A stretch of 64,000 bases of DNA, from NCBI GenBank assembly GCA_019931105.1, contig JAIOUW010000002.1:186001-250000 (forward strand), written 5' to 3'. This document shows, piece after piece, positions 51,744-60,139 of the stretch; within the stretch, counting starts at the first letter, position 1, and each line of letters starts with the position of its first letter. Position numbers and translations under genes: made by a program. Source of the stretch: Flavobacteriaceae bacterium NBU2977. GTDB taxonomy: Bacteria; Bacteroidota; Bacteroidia; Flavobacteriales; Flavobacteriaceae. A model generated the notes under the pieces. That model saw nothing but the letters and a program-made list of their open reading frames with translations, made no database searches and was not told the DNA's origin.

Positions 51744-54092
51744 ATGAATACAAGTCAGTTAGATCGTTACACGCTAAAACATTACACCCGATTGATGATT
51801 TCATTTTTCGGGTGCTTGGTCGTGCTTTCCATATTTCAGTATACCACGCTTTATTTTAAAGGAGTACTTGACAGCATTTTCAATGTAAGCTTTCTGATCG
51901 CCGTCGTGCATCAGATCGGGTTTACGTCGATAATGGGCATCGTATTGGTCTTTCCCTTTAATTTCTGGGAAAACCTCAGGCCTAGATATGGTTTTAACCT
52001 ACTTTTCGTAACACTGATCCTGCTTCTGATCATTGAGGCCATGCTTATAGCCTATTACTGCACTACCTTGGTTCCCTTGGGGGCGGATCTTTTGGGCTAC
52101 AGTTTTTCCGACATAAAGACAACTATTTCGAATTCAGGTAGTTGGACAATGTCTCTTTATCTATTGGCAGGAGTATTTTTTATCGTGGCACTGTTTTTTG
52201 CATTCTATAAAGTAACGTCAAGACTCTACCATAAGATTAGTAGAATGTATCCTTTTACGATCATTCTTTTCAGTCTCTTTGTTGCGACTTTGTTCACCGA
52301 CGGTAAACCCATAAATCAGAATAAATCACAATACCTGGCCGTCAATCTCTATACCAGTACCACTGAAGACCATTCCTATTCGGCCGATGTTGAATATCCT
52401 TTGATCAAAAGACCCGGTAACGATGATGTCATCGGTAAATACTTTAAACTTAAAGAAGAAAAGCCGAACATCGTTTTTCTTATGGTCGAGGGATTAGGAA
52501 GGGACTTTGTCGGCGAAGGTGCCGAATATGAGGGCTTTACACCGTTTCTTGATTCATTAAGCACTAAGTCGCTGTATTGGGAGAATTGCTTGAGCAATAC
52601 GGGAAGAACGTTTGGCGTCATACCCTCACTTTTTGGTTCGCTTCCCTTTGGCACAAGCGGATTTATGGAACTTGATGAGTACCCAAATAAGTTGACCCTG
52701 TTCAGTATCTTAAAGAACAATGGCTACCATACTTCCTTTTATCAGGGTACTACAGGTTCATTCGACAATGTGGAAAAATTTCTCCGTAGTGAGAACATAG
52801 ACTTTATGCTCGACAAATCAGGGTTCGGAAAGAATTATGAGCTGGCGGAGGAAAATAGTGGTGGTTTTACCTGGGGCTATCCCGATAAGGAACTTTTCAG
52901 AAAAAGCATGTCCATTGAACGTTCGAAGGAGCAACCTCGATTGGAAGTCTACATGACCATCAGTACGCACGAGCCCTTTACACCACCGAACCAAGACCAC
53001 TATGAAGAAATGGTAAAAAACATACTTTCTCGGCGAAGCTATGATTCAAAAACGGAAAAAGTCATTGAAAAGAACGACAATATTTTCGCCTCACTCTTAT
53101 ATACCGATGAGGCCCTTAAGTGGGTTATGGAAGCCTATAAGACGCATCCCAATTATGACAATACAATATTCGTCATTACTGGTGATCATAGGCTGATACC
53201 CATACCGATGCGAAACGAGATCAGTAGGTTTCATGTGCCGTTGATGATATATAGCCCCATGTTGAAAAATACCCGTAAAATGAGTGCCATTGCATCCCAT
53301 TTTGATGTCACACCCACTATTTTGGCATTGCTGAACGGTAAATATGAGATGAAAATGCCAAAGAAAGTCGCATGGTTGGGCGGTACTCTTGACGATAGCC
53401 AAGAATTCAAGGGTACTAAGGACATTCCGTTGATGCGGAACAAAAACCAACTTGAAGACTTTGTAAGCGGCAATAAATTCTTCAGTAACGGCAATACCTT
53501 CGAAATCGATGAAAACATGGATCTGTCTTCTGCCTTCTCAGGCGGAAGTAAACTTGAAAGCAAACTTGAGGGTTTCACGGCCATGAATGCCTATGTGACC
53601 GCCAATAATAAGATTATACCGGACAGCCTGACCATTTTTACGGTTCAAAAAGAAAAATTTACCGACAGTGAAATTGTTTGGATCAACAGTGTCTACAATG
53701 GTAAGAATTCAGACAAGGCGTATATCACCGCCAGAGACCTGGCCTTCAAAAAAGAGTATGACAGATCTCTACTACTATGTCGATACATACTTTCTGAGGT
53801 TCCAGGTAATATTGATGCCCGAATACTTACCGGGCGGATCAACGGTTGGAGAGGCAATTACGACAAGTCGATTGAAATTCTAAAACAATGTATCAATGAA
53901 AACCCGGAATATATCGATTCTTATTCCGCCTTGTTCGATGTGTATTATTGGTCGGGCAAATATCGAGAGGCCCTAGACCTTATCGAGGTTGTTGAGCAGA
54001 ACAGCTCGAGTGCAAATGAAATTAGCGATAAAATTTCGAGGGCAAGGGCACTTGCCAGTAAAAACGGTATAATTGCTTCAGTTCAACAATGA
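51744..54092 (+). CDS. LtaS-type phosphoglycerol transferase/sulfatase fused to TPRs
   Basis: A 782-residue protein. Five TMs in 1-185 (for example ISFFGCLVVLSIFQYTTLYF), then an alkaline-phosphatase-fold domain about 240-560: NIVFLMVEGLGRDF (metal Glu), a Thr in CLSNTGRTFGVIPSLFGSLP as the likely nucleophile, ISTHEPFTPP, VITGDHRLIPI and HFDVTPTILALL. TPR-like helices follow at about 690-770. In Gram-positives LtaS moves phosphoglycerol to a surface polymer; in Gram-negatives OpgB/MdoB does so onto periplasmic glucans. The next gene overlaps by 4 bases. Activity is inferred. Confidence 0.85.
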   Translation: MNTSQLDRYTLKHYTRLMISFFGCLVVLSIFQYTTLYFKGVLDSIFNVSFLIAVVHQIGFTSIMGIVLVFPFNFWENLRPRYGFNLLFVTLILLLIIEAMLIAYYCTTLVPLGADLLGYSFSDIKTTISNSGSWTMSLYLLAGVFFIVALFFAFYKVTSRLYHKISRMYPFTIILFSLFVATLFTDGKPINQNKSQYLAVNLYTSTTEDHSYSADVEYPLIKRPGNDDVIGKYFKLKEEKPNIVFLMVEGLGRDFVGEGAEYEGFTPFLDSLSTKSLYWENCLSNTGRTFGVIPSLFGSLPFGTSGFMELDEYPNKLTLFSILKNNGYHTSFYQGTTGSFDNVEKFLRSENIDFMLDKSGFGKNYELAEENSGGFTWGYPDKELFRKSMSIERSKEQPRLEVYMTISTHEPFTPPNQDHYEEMVKNILSRRSYDSKTEKVIEKNDNIFASLLYTDEALKWVMEAYKTHPNYDNTIFVITGDHRLIPIPMRNEISRFHVPLMIYSPMLKNTRKMSAIASHFDVTPTILALLNGKYEMKMPKKVAWLGGTLDDSQEFKGTKDIPLMRNKNQLEDFVSGNKFFSNGNTFEIDENMDLSSAFSGGSKLESKLEGFTAMNAYVTANNKIIPDSLTIFTVQKEKFTDSEIVWINSVYNGKNSDKAYITARDLAFKKEYDRSLLLCRYILSEVPGNIDARILTGRINGWRGNYDKSIEILKQCINENPEYIDSYSALFDVYYWSGKYREALDLIEVVEQNSSSANEISDKISRARALASKNGIIASVQQ

Positions 54093-55432
54093 AATTTAAA
54101 AAGAACATATTTGTCATCGTAGTAGGACTGCTTTTTTACCTCGGCAACGCTCAAGATGTCGCGTACAACGATGCTGTGGAAAGTTCGTATTCAAGAGCGT
54201 TCGATTTGGCCTATGAAGGGGACAGCAAATCGGCTCAAGAAGTACTTTACAAAATGCTTGATAACGATTCGAACGACCTTGAAGTACGTTCCTTGTTGGC
54301 AAGCACGCTTAGTTGGAACGGTAAATACGATGAGGCGCGCCTACAGTTCAACCGTATAACCTCAAAAGACAGAAGTAACAGGGAAGTTTGGATTTCGGCC
54401 ATTAAGAACGAGTTATATGCAAAAAACTATGCGACAGCTTTGGGGCTTTCGAACAAGGCTTTGCACCACTTAAAAAATGATTCCGAAGTCGAGCGACTTA
54501 AACAACTGGCCTTGAATTTTATTGCAGATCAAGAATATTCCGATTTGGCTTGGTTCAATCAAAAGAGTAGTTTAAAAACGGCTTTTACATCGGAAAAAAA
54601 GTCCAAAAAGACCAAAAGGCCCAAAAAGATCGATAATGAAAAAGGGAAGTCCAGATCGGGACAAAAAGAAAAACCCGAGGCGTCATCGGAAAAACCGACA
54701 CCGAAAAATAGGTTTTCGGTAGGAAATTCATTCACGGTGTTCGACCAACGATATGATCCAGCGATAAATTCCTCGATTTCGTTAAAACATCAGACGAAAT
54801 ATGGCAGTATCATACCGAGCATTAATTACAGTAACCGCGTCGGGAAACAAGGATTGCAATACGACCTTTCGCTTTATCCCAAAATAGCGAAAAGAATGTA
54901 TGCATACGTGAATTATGGGTATTCAAGCGCCATTATTTATCCAAAACATAGATTTGCCGGTGATGTTTATCTAGGACTTCCCGGAGCCATCGAATTTTCT
55001 GCCGGAGGTAGGTATATTATGACCAGAACCCAGAACGTAACCGCTATAACGAATTCTCTAGGGCACTACAGGGGCAATTATTATTTCTCGCTGAGATCCT
55101 ACATTACTCCGCGACCGGATCGGCTGACACGCTTTTCGGGAAACCTGCTTATTCGCAAATATTTGAGGGATGGTGAAAACTATTTTGGGTTTACCTTCGG
55201 TATGGGCTTTTCGCCCGAATTAAGACAATTGTTCGCAGATGATGAATTACTTGCCGAGACTTTATTATATGTAGAGTCGCAACGCCTTGGACTAGCTTAT
55301 CAGTTCACCCCTAGAAAAACACCGAATATCTATCGAACCAACATTAGCGTTCGGCGTCAGGAGTTTGCGTTCGATTCTGGAAATTTCTTCTGGGCCATTT
55401 CTGCAGGACTGACCTATAACGTTAAATTCTAA
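54089..55432 (+). CDS. YaiO-family outer-membrane barrel with N-terminal TPRs
   Basis: A 447-residue exported protein. Signal peptide IFVIVVGLLFYLGNA, TPR-like repeats 25-160 (LASTLSWNGKYDEARLQF, ALGLSNKALHHLKNDSEV), a Lys-rich linker at about 175-210, then a YaiO-type barrel (FSVGNSFTVFDQRYDP, YGSIIPSINYSNRVG, FFWAISAGLTYNVKF). TPR plus barrel recalls PgaA/BcsC exporters, here shorter. The C-terminal Phe is typical of barrels. It overlaps the LtaS-like gene by 4 bases (ATGA). It is probably the outer-membrane exit for the polymer made by the locus. Confidence 0.86.
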   Translation: MKFKKNIFVIVVGLLFYLGNAQDVAYNDAVESSYSRAFDLAYEGDSKSAQEVLYKMLDNDSNDLEVRSLLASTLSWNGKYDEARLQFNRITSKDRSNREVWISAIKNELYAKNYATALGLSNKALHHLKNDSEVERLKQLALNFIADQEYSDLAWFNQKSSLKTAFTSEKKSKKTKRPKKIDNEKGKSRSGQKEKPEASSEKPTPKNRFSVGNSFTVFDQRYDPAINSSISLKHQTKYGSIIPSINYSNRVGKQGLQYDLSLYPKIAKRMYAYVNYGYSSAIIYPKHRFAGDVYLGLPGAIEFSAGGRYIMTRTQNVTAITNSLGHYRGNYYFSLRSYITPRPDRLTRFSGNLLIRKYLRDGENYFGFTFGMGFSPELRQLFADDELLAETLLYVESQRLGLAYQFTPRKTPNIYRTNISVRRQEFAFDSGNFFWAISAGLTYNVKF

Positions 55433-55440
55433 CGATAAAA

Positions 55441-56760
55441 TTATTTCGATAGCTTCTTTGGAGGCAAATCGAATGCCCATTTATCGGCATACATACCATA
55501 GACGATTCCGATTTCATTTTCCTGCACATATTTCTCATCTTTTCCTTCATCAAAGTTCACGTGATACACGTACACTTTAATTCCATGCTTCTTTAGTTCG
55601 AGCATCAGGTCTTTGTTCTTTTCGATGGCTCTTCGCGAAATGGCCGCATATTTCACATTGTTGACCTTCAAAAAATTGAGTTTGTCGCCTTTGATGCCAA
55701 AGAAGGGCTTATGTGAAATCATCGCGTTTATACCATGTTGAGTGGCCTTTTCTACGGCCATGACACTAAATAGTTCCATAATCAATCGATCTTTGTCCAC
55801 AAACGCGTCCGCAAAAGCTATGGGGTCGTTCACCTTATCGGTTACCAGAGTAGCATCGGGATGTTCGGCAAACCATTTGTTGATTCCTTCCATATCAAGT
55901 GTTTCATAATCACCGTAGATATTTTCTTTTTTGAACTCCGCAAGGGTGGGAGGTAGCGTGCCTTTGTAATCGGTAAAGCGCGACCACATGTTCCAGTCAT
56001 GCGCGGCCACCAGATGACCATCGGAGGTTTCTATTATGTCCAATTCGAAAAGGCGAAAACCTTTTTTATAGTTCTGGTCCAGGGCGGCTTTCGAATTGGT
56101 AGATTTATGACCGTCTACTTCACCACCTGCATGGGCGATATATCGATCGTTGCTAGGCTCGAAATCGTAAGTGATTTTAGGAAAATAGCTTGCACTATCG
56201 ACAATGTTCTTTGGAAGGGCAGAAGTTAGAGAAACCGAAGTATCGCTTACCTGTTCAACTATCTTGCCATTAATATTATGCATGGCATAGGCTTGTCTGG
56301 TCTTTAAAAGGCTCAATTGTACAAACCCCATATTAGCAAGTTTGGCTTTTTGTTTCATTAAACTTTTGGCGGCGGAGTCATGGGCCAACATCGCAAAAAC
56401 TGCATTGTTGTTTCGTAATTTTTCAAGAACCTGAACCAATTGTTCAGAGGCTTCCTCACTTTCGTGGGTATCAAAGGTCATAAACTCGAATTCATCCGAT
56501 GTATTAAAATGGATGATGGTGAGCCCCCGTCTGATTTGCTCTTTTTTACCGTTAATTGTAAAACTGCTCCGTTTTTGGGCATTGAAACTATTGCTCGACA
56601 ACTTGATTGTCGGAGTTTCCTTTATGTTTTTTTCAACGATAGGATTACACGAACCGACCATTGCCGACCCCATCAAAATTCCACCGAACATAAAATATAG
56701 CGCCATGATGGTCCAAAGTCTTTTCAAGGCCTTATTTATCATAATTGTTTTCATATTCAT
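55441..56760 (-). CDS. ILEI/FAM3-like domain fused to glycerophosphodiester phosphodiesterase, lipoprotein
   Basis: A 439-residue exported protein. Start 56760 gives an N-terminal hydrophobic segment ending GSAMVGSC (probable lipobox). Residues about 55-185 resemble the ILEI/FAM3 module: SFTINGKKEQIRRGLTIIHF, FMTFDTHESEEASEQLVQ, AVFAMLAHDSAAKSLMKQ. Residues about 205-439 are GDPD-like: YIAHAGGEVDGHKSTNS, LFELDIIETSDGHLVAAHDW, ATLVTDKVN, GIKVYVYHVN. The open frame extends to 56877 but lacks a signal there. It is convergent with the export gene, 8 bases apart. GDPD hydrolyses glycerophosphodiesters, matching the LtaS-like enzyme. Confidence 0.82.
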   Translation of the reverse strand: MNMKTIMINKALKRLWTIMALYFMFGGILMGSAMVGSCNPIVEKNIKETPTIKLSSNSFNAQKRSSFTINGKKEQIRRGLTIIHFNTSDEFEFMTFDTHESEEASEQLVQVLEKLRNNNAVFAMLAHDSAAKSLMKQKAKLANMGFVQLSLLKTRQAYAMHNINGKIVEQVSDTSVSLTSALPKNIVDSASYFPKITYDFEPSNDRYIAHAGGEVDGHKSTNSKAALDQNYKKGFRLFELDIIETSDGHLVAAHDWNMWSRFTDYKGTLPPTLAEFKKENIYGDYETLDMEGINKWFAEHPDATLVTDKVNDPIAFADAFVDKDRLIMELFSVMAVEKATQHGINAMISHKPFFGIKGDKLNFLKVNNVKYAAISRRAIEKNKDLMLELKKHGIKVYVYHVNFDEGKDEKYVQENEIGIVYGMYADKWAFDLPPKKLSK

Positions 56761-57015
56761 GCTTTGGTAATAAGGTAGCATATAAGTGGTTTTTGAATAA
56801 GGATAAATCTTAAGTATCAACGATTTAAAAGACATCTTATTGCGATAGGCCCAACCGTTCAATTTTGTCATCATCATAGGGTCAAACTACAGCATACGAA
56901 CAAACCCATTAAGGGGTGGCAGGGCCGAAGTATGATTCTTTGTCAATAAATTGACCTACCGTGCCGTAACCGTCGTTTCAATTGCTCTTTGACCGCCCAA
57001 AGGTTAAATTTTTCG

Positions 57016-57288
57016 ATGAACTGCATGCCCGCTGAAGTCAATAAAAATGGGTTCTCTACAGGTTTAACGTTCTATACAACAAAATCTGAAAGCTATACCA
57101 CAATTTATTGCTCAATGGCGTCGTTATTAAGTATGTTTACCAAACAAATTCAGACCAAATCGAATATAAACCTTAACCCTCGAACCACCATGCTTTATGA
57201 TACCTACGGAGAGGAATATATAGTGTTCCTTCAAGAATTGAACGAAATATTGAGTTTAAATGAATTGGTAGAATTGGATTACATGTAA
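57016..57288 (+). CDS. Possible small protein (90 aa), unknown
   Basis: The open frame runs from TTG 56989; ATG 57016 (MNCMPAEVNKNGFSTGL) or 57025 is likelier. No signal peptide or known domain; Ser/Thr-rich middle (KSESYTTIYCSMASLLSM) and an acidic C-terminus FLQELNEILSLNELVELDYM. The motif LNEIL recurs in the tiny gene that follows. Existence is plausible, not proven. Confidence 0.45.
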   Translation: MNCMPAEVNKNGFSTGLTFYTTKSESYTTIYCSMASLLSMFTKQIQTKSNINLNPRTTMLYDTYGEEYIVFLQELNEILSLNELVELDYM

Positions 57289-57320
57289 TCTGTTCGACCT
57301 TCATCTAAAAATCCCAAATT

Positions 57321-57422
57321 ATGGCAAATCAGAATCCAGACAACGCATCTTATTTGAATTTCATTGAAAATTTGAATGAAATTTTGGTTGACGTGAACAT
57401 CAACAAATTGAGTTATTCTTAA
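57321..57422 (+). CDS. Possible 33-residue peptide
   Basis: ATG 57321 opens a short frame MANQNPDNASYLNFIENLNE, then ILVDVNINKLSYS, ending in TAA 18 bases before a strong terminator. It shares 'LNEIL' plus a following acidic stretch with the protein before it (32-base gap). Its place just ahead of a terminator and after the other small gene suggests a two-gene transcript. No known family. Confidence 0.4.
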   Translation: MANQNPDNASYLNFIENLNEILVDVNINKLSYS

Positions 57423-57440
57423 GTGAATCAGTGTTCAAAG

Positions 57441-57478
57441 AAAAATCCCCTTGGTTTTTAAAAACCAAGGGGATTTTT
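57441..57478. terminator. Strong bidirectional terminator
   Basis: Near-perfect 19-pair stem AAAAATCCCCTTGG... / ...CCAAGGGGATTTTT between the small-gene transcript and the convergent rpoD gene. Confidence 0.93.
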
Positions 57479-57494
57479 TTATTGTCACCTTATA

Positions 57495-58358
57495 TTAACC
57501 CAAGTACGTCTTCAATAATTTGCTTCTTGAATTGTGTCGCAGTTTACGAATGGCCTTTTCACGTATCTGGCGCACTCTTTCACGTGTAAGGTCAAAAGTT
57601 TGCCCGATTTCGGCAAGGGTCATTGATTGCTGATCACCTATTCCGTAATATAGTTTGACAACATCGGCTTCCCTTGGGGACAATGTTTCCAAAGCACGGT
57701 TTATTTCGGTGTTTAACGACTGTTGCATTAATATGTTGTCCGGGCGAGGAGATTCTCCTGAGCGAAGTACGTCGTATAGGTTCGAATCTTCCCCTTCGCG
57801 CAGGGGCGCGTCCATAGATACGTGCCTACCCGAGTTTTTCAATGATTGCTTAACCTCGTTTACGGTCATTTCAAGTTCCTTCGCGATTTCCTCGGCCGAA
57901 GGCGGCCGTTCGTGCGCCTGCTCTAGATACGAAAACGTTTTCTTTATTTTATTGATCGATCCAATCTTGTTCAAGGGCAGTCGAACTACGCGCGATTGTT
58001 CTGCCAAGGCTTGTAAAATGGATTGTCGGATCCACCACACGGCATACGATATGAATTTAAACCCACGGGTTTCGTCAAAACGTTTGGCCGCTTTTACAAG
58101 TCCTAGGTTGCCCTCATTTATAAGATCCGGAAGTTTTAGACCTTGATTTTGATATTGTTTTGCCACCGAAACAACAAATCGCAAATTGGCAGTGGTCAGT
58201 TTTTCAAGTGCGGCTTGGTCTCCGGCACGAATACGCTGGGCCAATTCTACCTCTTCACTCGCATTGATCAAATCTATTTTACTGATATCTTGCAAGTACT
58301 TGTCCAACGATTTTGACTCACGATTGGTTACCTGCTTGATAATCTTAAGTTGCCTCAT
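57495..58358 (-). CDS. rpoD: Primary sigma factor (sigma-ABfr type)
   Basis: A 287-residue primary sigma factor, the size typical of Bacteroidetes. Region 1.2 [15 protein letters not shown], region 2 [20 protein letters not shown] and [18 protein letters not shown], region 3 [19 protein letters not shown], region 4 [20 protein letters not shown] and [18 protein letters not shown]. Start ATG 58358 ([11 protein letters not shown]); the frame to 58424 is not supported. This factor recognises the TTG / TAnnTTTG promoters of the phylum. Ends 17 bases before the terminator at 57441-57478. Confidence 0.97.
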   Translation of the reverse strand: MRQLKIIKQVTNRESKSLDKYLQDISKIDLINASEEVELAQRIRAGDQAALEKLTTANLRFVVSVAKQYQNQGLKLPDLINEGNLGLVKAAKRFDETRGFKFISYAVWWIRQSILQALAEQSRVVRLPLNKIGSINKIKKTFSYLEQAHERPPSAEEIAKELEMTVNEVKQSLKNSGRHVSMDAPLREGEDSNLYDVLRSGESPRPDNILMQQSLNTEINRALETLSPREADVVKLYYGIGDQQSMTLAEIGQTFDLTRERVRQIREKAIRKLRHNSRSKLLKTYLG

Positions 58359-58533
58359 ATGTATGTAATGGTTTTTGAATGTTCTACAAGAGTTCATAAT
58401 ACATTTTTCTGGCGTCTTTTCCAAAGGGATACGAAAATTCTTATACAGATTTTATGAGAACTTTAGTAATAATGCACCAATTGCGCCGATATTTTGGGTG
58501 CTTCCTGTATTTTTAGGTTTTAAAAGTTGTGAA

Positions 58534-59043
58534 ATGAGCAAAAGGGGTTTAAAAAAATACCTGTCCGAATTAAAAAAAACCGAACTTGAAGCACAGCTTA
58601 TGGACCTGTACGAACGTTTTCCCGTGGTAAAGGAGTATTATGATTTTGTCTTTAACCCTAAAGAGGACAAGCTGGTGCAAGAGGCCAAGTCTAAAATTTC
58701 CAATGAATATTTCCCGACCAAAAGAAAGCGTCCCAAAGCAAGACGGTCGGTAGCACAAAAATTTATTAAGCATTATTTGAAGTTGGGTGTCGAACCGCAT
58801 TTGGTGGCCGATATCATGTTGTATAACCTAGAGGTAGCGCAGACTTTTTCTATGGAACGCAATCTCCCAGATGCTTTTTTCAAGAGTATGTCCAATTCAT
58901 TTGCGCAGGCCGTGCACTATATTTCGGGCAACAGCATGTTGAACGATTTCAAGGAAAGGATCATGAAAATCTATACGCTTACACAGGATAGTAATTGGCC
59001 TTATAAGGAAAGTTTTACCAAGGCCCTTGATATAATCGATTGA
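58534..59043 (+). CDS. DUF6155-family protein
   Basis: A 169-residue protein starting MSKRGLKKYLSELKKTELE (ATG 58534); the open frame back to 58375 is not supported. Helical and basic: KEYYDFVFNPKEDKLVQE, PTKRKRPKARRSVAQKFIKH, LGVEPHLVADIMLYNLEVAQ. The family is uncharacterised. It ends 1 base before the dehydrogenase gene, so they form a unit. Confidence 0.85.
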   Translation: MSKRGLKKYLSELKKTELEAQLMDLYERFPVVKEYYDFVFNPKEDKLVQEAKSKISNEYFPTKRKRPKARRSVAQKFIKHYLKLGVEPHLVADIMLYNLEVAQTFSMERNLPDAFFKSMSNSFAQAVHYISGNSMLNDFKERIMKIYTLTQDSNWPYKESFTKALDIID

Positions 59044-59044
59044 A

Positions 59045-59974
59045 ATGGCAATAGTAATCATACGACAAGACGGAAAGATACCTTTGTGGCAACGGGCATT
59101 GAAAAAGGTGGCCCCACAAGTACCGGTCTACAGCTACCTTGAACCACATCCGAAGGAAGAAATAACGATGGCGTTAGTCTGGAAGCACCCAAAAGGACAA
59201 TTAATGGATTATCCTAACCTAAAATGTATTGCCTGCAGTGGGGCAGGAGTTGACTTCATTTTTCAAGATGAAAATAGACCGAAAGAGTTGCCCATTACAA
59301 GAGTAGTCGACACCATGCTTGCCCAGGACATGTCTGAGCACGTGGTCGCCGTAATCTTTAGTTACCTCAAGCACCTTGGGCATTATCGTATAGCTCAAAC
59401 ACGGAAAATCTGGAGACCGATGCAATATCACCGTATCAAAGACTTCAAAGTGGGCATTCTAGGACTCGGAGTTTTGGGAAGTGTGCTGGCCAAAGATCTC
59501 GTTCGGTTTGGTTTTCGGGTGCAAGGCTGGTCGAACTCAAAAAAATCATTGGGGCACGTCAAATCGTTCGCCGGTCAGGAACAACTATACCAATTCTTGC
59601 AAACGACCGAAATACTGGTTTGCCTTTTACCATTAACGGACAATACCACTGGTATTTTAAATGCAGCCCTTTTCAAACAATTACCTAGGGGAGCTTACTT
59701 GATCAATGTGGCCCGTGGCGGACATGTCATTGATGCCGACCTGATCGAATATCTTGACAACGATCATCTTTCGGGGGCTTGCCTTGATGTTTTTCACGAA
59801 GAGCCTTTGCCTGCCGACCATCCGTTTTGGGAGCATGACAGAATCCATATGACCCCTCACTACGCCAGTGTTTCGGATACCGAATCTGTCGTACCCCAAA
59901 TCTTGGAAAACTTCCGAAGATTGCAAATGGGCGAACCCCTTTTGAACGTCGTATCAAAAGAAAGAGGGTATTGA
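59045..59974 (+). CDS. ghrA: Glyoxylate/hydroxypyruvate reductase A-like 2-hydroxyacid dehydrogenase
   Basis: A 309-residue D-2-hydroxyacid dehydrogenase. Rossmann motif VGILGLGVLGSVLAKDLVRF (about 140), catalytic Arg in LINVARGGHVID, Glu in DVFHEEPLP and His in IHMTPHYASVS. The order and sequence match GhrA-type enzymes that reduce glyoxylate and hydroxypyruvate. The substrate is inferred. It starts ATG 59045 right after the DUF6155 gene. Confidence 0.88.
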   Translation: MAIVIIRQDGKIPLWQRALKKVAPQVPVYSYLEPHPKEEITMALVWKHPKGQLMDYPNLKCIACSGAGVDFIFQDENRPKELPITRVVDTMLAQDMSEHVVAVIFSYLKHLGHYRIAQTRKIWRPMQYHRIKDFKVGILGLGVLGSVLAKDLVRFGFRVQGWSNSKKSLGHVKSFAGQEQLYQFLQTTEILVCLLPLTDNTTGILNAALFKQLPRGAYLINVARGGHVIDADLIEYLDNDHLSGACLDVFHEEPLPADHPFWEHDRIHMTPHYASVSDTESVVPQILENFRRLQMGEPLLNVVSKERGY

Positions 59975-60139
59975 TTTGGCGATTGCCAAGTTCAAATAGT
60001 TCAAATTGATTCGAAGGAGTTCATATTTTCTTCCATAATTCCATTGGATATATTTCGACCAAGGACAAATTTCTGTTAATTTTGCAAAATTCAGGTGTCG
60101 CCAATAAAATTGCGGCATTGATTAAATGCGATATACCTT

